Origin: Auanema rhodensis
Lineage: Eukaryota; Nematoda; Chromadorea; Rhabditida; Rhabditidae
NCBI GenBank assembly: GCA_964057225.1
Contig: OZ059897.1
Location: forward strand, 12,462,001-12,526,000
Length of the DNA stretch: 64,000 nucleotides
Reading direction: 5' to 3'
Position 1 is the stretch's first letter. Every line of letters begins with the position of its first letter. A program made the translations under genes and the position numbers. The notes beneath the pieces were generated by a model. That model had not been told where the DNA came from. It ran no database searches and was given only the letters and a program-made list of their open reading frames with translations. This document shows, piece after piece, positions 53,775 to 64,000 of this stretch.

Positions 53775-54934
53775 TAAGATCGAAACGTCACCTTTAACAC
53801 CAAAGGATAGTTCTTTTTTGTTTTCTTTAGAAGTTAAATAGATCATAGAAGGGTAGCGATTCATTTTCGGTGAATTTTATGACTGGTTATAAATTTGCAT
53901 TGCTTTATTCAATTTTTTTTCTGTCATTTTAGAGTTAAAGATCTGTTGTTTTAGTTTTATTTTAAAAAATAACAACAAAGTAGTTTATTTGTCATATGAT
54001 ATTACTTTGTCTATGTTCGGAAACTTCCAAAACTTTATGTAGTTCTGTACTTTCCATATATTACCCCTTCTCTCTTTTATTATTTTTTTTATATTTCCTC
54101 TGCCTCTTTATCTTAAACATATTGCTAATTCAGTTATCTCGTTATAATTAGTTTCATGTCATAGATCCGTGACATGAAAATATCTCAGCAAAATGCTTGC
54201 AAGTTCTGGATTTGTTTTGCTTTTATAGCTTTAATATTTCCAAATCTCTGTAAGTATCTGTATTCAATAACATCTGTTAGCTTGTTATTAACCTAAATAG
54301 TTCTTTTTCCGGTTTTGTGCATAATTTCTAGAAAATTTACAATAGTTTGTCATTTACTTTACGATTAGAGTGTTCATAGTTCAATAAAATAGAAAATTAC
54401 AATGTTATTCAAACTGTAAAAGTATAGACACTAAGTTTATTAATAGCAGCTTTCTTTACGTAATCTCAGTTGCTGTTTTGACCAGTAGATTCAAAGGGAG
54501 TTCTCACAAAAGTTTGAAGGATTTGTGCAGTTACAAATGATAAAAATTGTAGAATAGGTTCACCTATACTTTGGTAGATAAGCACGATGGCTAAATCAAG
54601 GGCAGTACACTCTATGTACAATGATATAAAAAACTGAGGATCTGCAGAAGATGTTCTGAGTAAGAATTCAAAAAAAAAACCTGAAATGCAAACAAGCAGA
54701 TGAGTTAAAAGTAGATAGATACAGCACTGGTATGATGTACATAGACTAGAAATAGAGCACCATAGCAGGATTGGATTCAGGTAATGAATGAATGTGAATG
54801 ATGTCGGTAAGTTGGCGATGTAATGAAAAAAAAGTATTTTTTAGTACTTTACAAGTAGTTATTGAGCATATTATTATATCGGATGGAATATTCGTTCAGA
54901 GTTCTTTGTATATTTAGAAGTGTTCGAATAAGAT
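53775..54934. other. Convergent intergenic region
   Basis: This contains the 3' UTRs of the DNAJC14-like gene (+) and the sphingomyelin synthase gene (-). It is AT-rich, with an AATAAA near 54384 on the + strand and no coding frame of interest. Confidence 0.6.
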
Positions 54935-56895
54935 TTAAACTATTCTTCTACGAATCTTACTAGGGCAACTTGATGGCCATTCAATATGATTATGGAAAAC
55001 ATGTGGTGGCGGAGCATCACGTTCGAAGAATGGAACTACTGGGGACCACCATGACCTAAAAATTAAAATATTTCGAAGATCAAAAACTAGTTGACTACTC
55101 ACCACGATAAGATGTTTCTATCCAATCCACCATCATGATAAGAAACCATTAATGAATGATATTCCATGAAGATTCTAGATGAAACTGTGTACCTAAAAGG
55201 ATATATTAAAGTTTGTAACATATTAATATTCTTACCCTAAAACAACATCTATACTGTAATGCTTTCTGGCTAATAGAATAGCAATAACAGCCATGAAAGC
55301 TAATACATTAAATAAGTATCCTACCATCTATAATTTGATATTTGAATTAATTTTCTTCAATTAAAAAGTTTTACCTTAAGTTTCTTTGGTGCATAGTATT
55401 TAAAAGTGAAGAAAGCAGTGAAAATGGTTAAAGTATGACCAGAAACAATGAGATCACCACATAGTTCTCGTGGTCGAAGTTGCTAAAATGTATTTTATTT
55501 GTGAAAACTGATTCAATCATATTGTTTCAGCTTTACCTCAATTCCAGCACTCCAGAACATTCTAGCTACTCGGGCAGCTACAATTTGCATTGAACCATTC
55601 GTTTTTGGTGCACAATAGGTGTTTACAGAAGGAACTGGCACCTTCAATATAATTTATTTGATCACTAATTCATGATAATTTCAAATATTAAGTTTTTAAT
55701 TGCTTAGCATAAGCTGGTTAGAATTGTTTCAAGTTTCACATGAAGTATATATTAATAGATTTTGAGAAATGTATAAAATAAAACATATGAAAAAGTATTT
55801 ATAAAAGTTAAACATTTTTTTATAAATTATATTTTTTAAATTTAATCAATAAACTATTATATTATTATAATTTTAAAAATGTTTAAAAGATATCGTAAAC
55901 TTCTATACAATGTTTTTTTCAAAATATTTATTTTCTTTGGTTTGCAACTTAATAGTTTTTCAAGTAGTTCAAATAGGGCTTTCAAATACCTTTCTTTGAA
56001 CAATTTATTTCTAAACTTTCTGTTAATCAAACGAAATAATGTCTATTTGCTTTTTTAATAGATTGTTATAGAACTAGAACTATTTATCAAATATGGTTTA
56101 TAGAAATATGAATTTAGTTTACCTGGAAAATTGTAATACATAAAGCCCTAAAGCAATATGATAGACCAGCACAAAAAAATACCCTTCTAGCTACAACCCA
56201 TCTGGAATGATAAAAATATTTTAATACATTAAAATAAGTATATTGATTATAAAATTTGCAAAATTAACTAGAAAGTTTAAAAAAATTAAATTAACGCCAT
56301 AACTTAATTCGAAAATAAAGATGAAGCGGTTGAATTAGTTGAAATTTTATATTTTAAAATTATTATTTTTCAGATAATTTCAGAAAACGCACCTATGCTG
56401 ATGACATATTACAATTACCAGAGCATTCAAGGTTAATATCAACATGATATATTCAGTTACTCTAATTGCACCTCGTACCTTAATTTTCCAAATTAATAAG
56501 GAAAACTTAATGTACAGCGAACCTCAGGAAAAAAGGAGAACCACAAGTCTGGAAGAGGAGGAACATCACGTGGTACACGTTCATGAATCCAGGCAAGAGC
56601 AACTTCATTCAATGCCCATCCGATTCCCTAAAAAACAAAATAACCTAAAGAAGTCTCAAATGATAGTTATGATTAGTTTGAAGTTCATTATGACTTCATT
56701 ATCTCTTACTGATAACAATAACGTAAGTAGCAGTACAATGCGATACCGAACGGCAATCGAATTAAAAAGAATCAGACAAAGTTTAAAAATTTTAATGCTT
56801 ACCACGCAGATCAGAGCAAAAAACGTTGGCCACCGACGAACTTGATATCCTTTATGTGCCAACGGTAGAATATCTACCTTTTCCTTCTCAAGCAT
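54935..56895 (-). CDS. Sphingomyelin synthase family protein (PAP2-like, SMS)
   Basis: Nine exons (56895-56803, 56627-56523, 56478-56393, 56201-56123, 55641-55537, 55482-55375, 55327-55236, 55192-55103, 55055-54935) give 292 residues. SMS motifs are clear: LPDLWFSFFPE in the first luminal loop, CGDLIVSGHT with His about 172, and HYSIDVVLGY with His about 215 and Asp about 219. These are the His/His/Asp triad that transfers phosphocholine from phosphatidylcholine to ceramide. Six membrane spans are expected, in Golgi or plasma membrane. There is no N-terminal SAM domain, so the protein is shorter than human SMS1. The C-terminal tail (SWWSPVVPFFERD and onward) is cytosolic. Nematodes have several paralogues, and I cannot tell whether this is a true SMS or an SMSr-type enzyme. 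Confidence 0.9.
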
Positions 56896-59800
56896 CCTGA
56901 AAATTAAACAAATTTAATCGAAATTATTACTTATACCAAAGAACAAAGGGTAGAATAACAGAGGTAAATATTTAATCATTTCTTAAAACATTACATATAG
57001 TTAGTTATCAGTATCAATCTATTCTAACTATTTTTTGGTTATTTCGATATTCTAAAAAGTCGAAAAACTAAAAAAATATGTAACTGAAAAATATTGTCAG
57101 TCAATAAATAATGAAACAAAAAAAATAAGAAAGTAAATAAAATTATTTAATTGGATACTCTATACTATATAAACTAGTAAGCTATACTATTTTCTTTTCT
57201 TATAATATTAGTAACAAATATTTTAAAAAATATATATGAAATTGTTAATTACAAAGAATATTTGAATTATACAAATAGGTTTAATCTAGTGTTACCATGT
57301 TTAGTTTGTGACAATTCGAATAAATTTGTGGCAAAAGTTTCTACAATTAGTAAAGTTATCCGGGATAGAAATTGGTATTAAATACTAGTACACATGCTCG
57401 TTTATTTTTTTTATTTCGTCTTACTTTTCTAAGACAAAGCATTCATTTTGGACTTTGCTTTGTATTGCAGTTCAAGCTTTCGCTAGGCAACAAAGCGGAG
57501 GAGGAACTCGGGAATAGATGAATTCCAAATTTTCAATAGACTATAATATAAAGATGAAACTTAGTATGAATGCTGCAACCTTTTATACAGCAGTTCAACA
57601 GACGAAATTAAAATTGAAAAAATAAATCTTGAGTATATCATCTTCAAAAAGATGGATAGCTTTACAGAACAGATAGGAAAGATAGGCTTTAACAAATACG
57701 AACAGGAAGATGAAAGAATTGTCATGCCTTTGGCAATTTTTCTCTCGACACAGAGCAAAAACCGTTTTTTAACGTTTTCCTCAAGCACAAACCACACTTA
57801 TACCACAGTCTTCTTTACAAAGTCAATGGCGCATATTTGCATTCACATGCAACCGGTTCCGGCATACACGACGATGATGAGGCTTTAGATGTTGACAGCT
57901 CGCAGTCATAAAAAGACTGTGATTTAATGAAAATTTGTATTAATATTATGAAATTATTAACTTGTAAATACAGTTGTATAAGTAGAAGGAAATACAAAAG
58001 AAAACGTTGTTAAAGAGAAAATAGTTTTTGATGTGTTTGTTTTGAGGACTAGAACTTATTTTCATAAAAAAAACTATGGATGATCGTTCTTATATACTGC
58101 AGGTATATACATCACATAATCTAATCAGAATGAATATTATTGCTTTATCCCAATTCTTAGCAGAATTTGCTTCTAATTTCAAATCAAAAGTACTCTTGCC
58201 CCCGCTAAGCCAGTAGTATCTTTGAAAACCACATACTGATTACGCAATGCTATATCGGTAAGTTTATGAAGAACTTTAGGCTTGTATGTTATCGATTGAT
58301 TGAAGTTATCAATATGCTTCTCTTATCACCAAAGCTTCGTCCTTTTCGGTCTAAATATAGTGGACGAAAAATAATTCAGTATTAAAGTATTTGTCATAAA
58401 ACTTCAACAAAATTGCATAAAAATTCAATTTAAAAGAAAATTTAGAATTTTCTGCTAAAAATTAACAGCTCATGAAGCTTAAAGCTAAATTATTAATAAC
58501 TATTGTTTTGTTTTATTCATCTTTCACTGTATTTCAGTATAAAAAAGTAAATGATTGGTATGATGTAGAAATTTGAAAAAAAAGTAAACTGAGCAATGAA
58601 TCACATCTACTTCTTAAGAAGCTGAGTCTAATAAAGTTTGCCTTGTGATCGGCATCAGTAACTCGTCATCTTTGTTTGTACCAAACTAACACAATGAACT
58701 TTATAAATAATACTTATTGAATTTCGTTCTTCAATGGCCATTGTGATTTATACAGGATACTTCGTTATTCGGTATCGAATGAGCTTTTCTAGTTTCAAAT
58801 TGATAACTTTTTATCAGATAAGAAAGGGTAATTTCACGGAAATATGCAGAAAAATGTTCGCAACTTTGATAAAAATTATTGAAAAAGTACGAAATCGTGA
58901 ACTAGACTGAAGAATGAGTGAACGAGTGATAGATTACGAAATGACATTAAATTGCAGACACGAACGAACACATTTCTGCATGTTTCAGGTGAACAAAGAT
59001 AGAAAATGTCAGAAAACAAGGTTGTAAAGAAAAAAAAGAGAAACCAACAGTTGGGACTGTAATTAGTGTCTCATAGCTTATAAAACATATGATAAAGTAC
59101 TAGTAGCGATCAAAGTTGAAGAACAACTAGAAATAGATGAAACTCAAGAGCGGGAAACTATAAGTTCTCTCTCCGTTCTCGTTGCCGACTGACGATGGTA
59201 AAAGGATGTATAGAACTGCAGTTATGAAACTGAAAGACAGCTCGATGCCTTCTGACCCGACCTCAGACCGGTCCTGATCGTCTACGAATCCATCTCAGAT
59301 GGCAGAGTGTCTTGACAGAGCAACACGTACGTCAGGTAGCGTCGATAAGACAATCTTCATCCGAAGAAACGGAAATATTGACATTTCTCTTCAAATATTG
59401 CTTAAAAACGAAAGAAAAGAGAGGAACAGCGTTGAAGACATTGTACAGAAAGAGAGTGGGTAGAGGAAGTGAAGGTGTAGAGAAGGTAAAGGCAGATTTG
59501 ACGACGATGTGCCTACCCCGATGAGGGCAAATATCATCGTTCGTTGTCTTCTACATTGTCGTGAACTCGGAGTCGAATGAAGTGGATAGAGATAGACGAT
59601 TGGGTAAGAACATGCAGAGCAAAAAGGGAACAAGTAGGGTAAAGGGAAATGTGAACAGTGCAGACAAATCATAATTTTCTTCTATACCATTTCATACTGT
59701 TGACTTAGACTAATCTGCTGATTGTAGAATTTTTTGTTGAAGCTCAAATTCTGGAGTTCCTGATTAGACCAGTCTACTAAACACAAGAATTGATGAAAAA

Positions 59801-62800
59801 AAAATTGAAAGAACAGAAACGAAAATGATGGCATATATACAAATCAGCAGCAATTTTATTCTGCTTATATTATAATTAGGTAACGGTATCAATATTGAAT
59901 TTTACATAATGCTGACAAGAAAAACATTTCAATAGGTGCAGATTATAATATGTAAGAAACAATTATAGTAAAACGGAAAGAAAATTATTTCAAAAGTAAG
60001 ACAATGAATGATGTTGAGTAAATTTTGCTCAAAATTGATTTCATGTTTGCTTTAGAACCAATTGGTATAATGAATCATTTTAGTTGGTTAAATGAATCTA
60101 TGCTTTAGATTAGACGGTAATATTAAACTTATCAATATCAAATTGCGAAAATATAAAATTATTCTTTAATAAAAATTAGAAATATCAATATAATAAATTA
60201 TATGATAAAAGAAAACAAGGATACTTCTAAATACTTCTAAAAAGTATCACAAAATATCTAAAAATAGTGGATACATTATTTTCAAGAAAATTTGAAGAAT
60301 GGAAAAAATGAGAACTGACAAACTGCCATTTAGGCTGTTTTGAGCTAAACACTTTGTCAAAGGATATGTTGGAAAAAAGGAGAATATTGGAAAAACGTTG
60401 TCTCAAGGAATCAGTAGATTGAAGAAATTGTCAGAACAACACTTGGCAAAATGTCAATTACAGGGGTGACATATCAAATATAATTTCGTGGATTAGAAAA
60501 AGACATAGGGCTGGGAGGGAAGCAGAATGTTTTAAATTAAAAAAAATTTCTTTTTCAAAACTTAAATGAAAGAGATGGAGAGTAATGAAAATACAACCGT
60601 GACTGCTGAACTGAAATTATGAAAATGAATGCTTAACTCCACGTACTATCTCACGCTATTATCTTTACGTGACACGTCATCATAAATTGCTCAATAGTAG
60701 ATGATTGTCTAATGATGTATTTTAAAAATTATTATTCAAAAAGAAACAAATGAAGTATAGGTAATGAAAAGGAGGAAAGAGTTTTGATCATAACTGCAAG
60801 ATAAATCGCAAGAGGGAAGTACGAAAACAATGATAAAAGGAGTAGAAGAAAAGAAAAAATTATAGAAAATATGGCATAAAACGAAAAAAAAAGTATTATT
60901 TCAATAGAGAATTTTTCTAAATTGAAAGTTATATATAATGAAGCCAATTTTATAACTTAGATGCTACGTAAGATGCTCTTCTTTTATCCTGAAAGAGAGA
61001 ACTCTCATAAACTATCAGAAAACTGGAATATTCAATTACACGGATATATGAAAAGTATTGTTAAGAATTCATGTAGACAGCAGAGAATTTTTTCAAAAGA
61101 CTTTAATGGAGTTACTCTGCAAAAATGAATTATAATACTAATGTATAAACATATATATGTATATATATCTAAATATATATATTTATATTTATATATTTAT
61201 ACATAATTACTTTTTTTTTAATAGAAAAAATCTAGCTTATAAATATAGTTAACAGAAATGCTGTGAATGATCCGACTTTTATGGACATGGAGTGATTATG
61301 TTAAGATGACTGGTTAAAACTTAAAAAAATGTAGTTTGAACAGGTTTTTTTTTGAGATTTATATGCAAAACTCATATTTATAAAAGAAAACAAATAAATC
61401 AACTTTTATTCATTTCCTTTCTTGTGCATATGTATGTTTTACCTACATTTTTTGGATACTCATACATGTTATAGTTGAGCAGTTTTTACATCGATACCCT
61501 CATAAAACTTCAGGCTTTTCTCTGATCACCATGGTTTCATTATTTCTAAACCTTTGTATAACTTCCGAAATGTATTGTTATTTCTTTTTGCTCTTTCAGT
61601 TTTGAGAAAATAAAATGCATAATTTTGTAAATAAAGCTGATATTTGAATTCCTATGAGATGGTGAAAGCGTTTGAAGAATGTAGTAATAGAAAAAAACAC
61701 CACGAATAGGTTTAATTAAATGTTTAAAGAATTTGAGACGAAAAGTGAGAAATCTTTTTAAAGATTCTCCTCTCATTTTATATTTTTTTCAAGCAGCATG
61801 TTGATGAAGACCAGGGTTTAACCTGCATGAATATATAATAAATTAATATAAACACATAGGCATTTTGAAGATCAATATAATATATTTTTAAACATAAAAA
61901 TAAATTTACAAAATATTAAAACAAAATTCTCAATGTGTGAAACCCATGGTGTGTTTTGTGAACAAACTATAATTAACAACAGTTTTTTTCGGATTGAACT
62001 AGTATATTTTACAGATTGCAGAAGATTTAAATATATTAAACAGCCGAAAATTGTAATAGAATTTGATGTAAGCTACGAGTTCATTCAGGGACTACAGGAA
62101 AGAATTCCACGAAAATTAAAAATGGTTGGCCTGGTGATTTTTAAAAGCTGCCAAGGTATATCTATGGAACTAATCTCAATGCTCAAACTAGGAGAATTTC
62201 GAAACGGAAGATGAAGTATGAAAAGAATAATTACATTTGATTTAAAATAATGGAGCATGAATTGAGAGAGAGCTAAAATTGACATTTGGAGTGGAGCATC
62301 TAGAAACATAGATGAGAAGAACCGAGCAACACCACTCCATGACATCAGGTATATTTCGGAGACAAAACGGACAATCAGAATCGACAAAAGAGGAAAGTGA
62401 ATACAGAAAAAGATGTAGGAGATGACGAAGAAGATGAAGATGACAGACGACAAGAAGAAGGAATTTATAACACTTAAAACAAATACAAGACCACCGAAAG
62501 AGACAAGAAGAAAGGTTTGGAAAACGACATAGTTATTAGGTTTTAACACAAGTATTATTCTTTTTTTTTGTTTTGCAACTATCAGCAATTTTTTTACTTT
62601 TTAAAAATTCGAAAAAAAAATGTTCAGCCTGTACAAATGATAGCAGATTGAAAAAAACATACAAGGAAAGCTACAAATAAAAATGAGAAAACAAGAGTAA
62701 TATATGTATATCTATACATATCAGAAGAATGAACAAAACAAAATGTTTATATGAATAAGACTAAGCATAGCTATTAATGTATCAATATATTTGTATATTT

Positions 62801-64000
62801 GTATAATAACTATCAATCTAATCTTAATTTTAATATATTTTATGCGCGAAAAAGTAAATAATGTAATGATCATAACTTAATTTATGAAAAGTTGCTCAGA
62901 ATTAATAATCGCAAAAATGAAAGGTGAAGCTAGCTCAAATTTGATCGTTCAATTCAGTTGTCCACAAATTTGTTGAAGCACCTATATATGCTTTCGATTG
63001 AATGTAAGGCTTCATCAGAAGTTAGTATAAAGTTTTAAATAATTAATATAATCTTTAAAATACTCTGTACGGCAAATAGAAGTTTACGTTATGCTGGCAG
63101 GATGAAAGATAAAACATTTGCCATTTATGTATTTACGTAATCAACAAGAGAAATATTATTAAAAGAAAAGTATTTGATTGACAATATATCGAGAAGAGAA
63201 TTTGTTAATTTCTATCGAATCTAATTCGACGATCAAAATTTTTCTTTCAATAAGTCTAAATATATTTTTCACGTAAATGTAAAGTATAATCAGCGGAAGA
63301 TGATACAAAAAATAATAATCCATAAAAAGGTGGATACAAAGCTCAACATGCTCAACCTATTCTTGTTTTCTATTTATAAGTCAGAGAAATATGAATGAAT
63401 ACGTAATATAAGATTAAGATGTATATATTACATTTTGATTTAAACTTTCAGAAAATAAATATAAAATAAAAAGACAATTATTAGAGAATATCATATAATG
63501 ACTATATTGAAAATGAGAAAATCAAATAGTTGTGTAAAAATGTAATGAACTGAAAGCATTTTAACCTTGTTTTCCATAACAACTCAGATGTTGTAGGAAG
63601 AACAGAGAGTTTTTTATGAAACAAGTTTTCAATTTTATTTCTTTCAAACATAAAATCTCAACAATTTCCTTTTTTTTATAATTTGTAATGTAATTACTAT
63701 ATATATAAAAAGATAAATAAACAATATAATGACACACAATATGTACAATATATAATAATATAAACAATCAACTAAAATATATAATCAATTAACCGTTTTT
63801 TTCTGAAAATAATTAACCTACATAGCAGATATGCGTCGATACATACATATTAGGACTTTTGAAATACGAGTGTTGTAGATGTTTGCTCAATATGAATGAA
63901 ACATACGCTTTCTCTTTCTCTGTTCGCCAATGATTCTTTCCCTCTTTCTATCTCATTTTCCCTTTCTCATACTCTCTTCGTAGTTCGTTATCATTCTTTC
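56896..64000. other. Gene-poor 7.1-kb interval to the window end
   Basis: Almost entirely AT-rich with many homopurine/homopyrimidine runs and TA microsatellites (about 61150-61205). A less AT-rich island lies at about 59150-59680. The open frames are composition artefacts or unsupported (for example 62085-62588 minus). No splice-connected coding exons, tRNA or other RNA gene were recognised. Part may be 5' leader of the sphingomyelin synthase gene or introns of a gene to the right. Confidence 0.5.

Noticed and set aside
56444-56845. 133-codon + frame
   Set aside because: Antisense to sphingomyelin synthase exons 1-3.
61933-62214. 93-codon + frame
   Set aside because: Overlaps an opposite-strand frame, has no recognisable motif or splice partner; insufficient support.

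Overview
The window is AT-rich nuclear DNA from a nematode. The evidence is many short introns (about 40-55 nt) with T-rich TTTCAG/TTTTAG acceptors, putative spliced-leader acceptors directly before several start codons, operon-like gene spacing, and a G-protein beta gene whose 340-residue product is almost identical to C. elegans GPB-1 as I recall it. I see no prokaryotic, viral or organellar segments, no tRNA and no CRISPR. I cannot name the species. Gene models were built by hand; exons were chained by phase, and nearly all predicted CDS lengths are exact multiples of three.

Layout, left to right. (1) 1-3158: no convincing exon, probably intron of the next gene. (2) 3159-8414 (+): C-terminal part of a secreted agrin-like EGF/LamG matrix protein, with an alternative signal-peptide-coding first exon at 5071. 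(3) 9576-11036 (+): small type I membrane protein of unknown function. (4) 11215-12887 (-): alpha-1,3-fucosyltransferase, downstream of (5) 13117-14054 (-): ciliary IFT43, whose promoter and first exon lie in a 141-bp tandem duplication that carries two X-boxes. (6) 14774-17098 (+): Mediator subunit MED26, followed at operon-like spacing by (7) 17486-19283 (+): an unrecognised 447-residue protein. (8) 19434-20509 (-): proteasome lid subunit RPN12. (9) 22022-23996 (+): secreted Pro/Gln-rich protein. (10) 24078-26224 (-): carboxylesterase-like protein without catalytic Ser and His. (11) 27499-35020 (+): concentrative nucleoside transporter (SLC28) with two introns over 1.9 kb. (12) 36962-42000 (+): gpb-1 with a GC-richer, tandem-repeat-bearing upstream region. 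(13) 42001-50764: 8.8 kb with no complete gene. (14) 50765-53774 (+): DNAJC14-type J-domain/Jiv90 membrane protein whose J domain lacks HPD. (15) 54935-56895 (-): sphingomyelin synthase family protein. (16) 56896-64000: 7.1 kb without a supported gene.

The genes do not form one pathway. They are ordinary eukaryotic housekeeping and signalling genes. From memory, the C. elegans counterparts of several (agr-1, mdt-26, rpn-12, gpb-1, fut genes) lie on chromosome II, so this is probably a piece of the equivalent ancestral linkage group. The most interesting points are the duplicated X-box in front of IFT43, two conserved enzyme or co-chaperone folds that have lost catalytic motifs, the alternative short-form promoter in the agrin-like gene, and two candidate operons.
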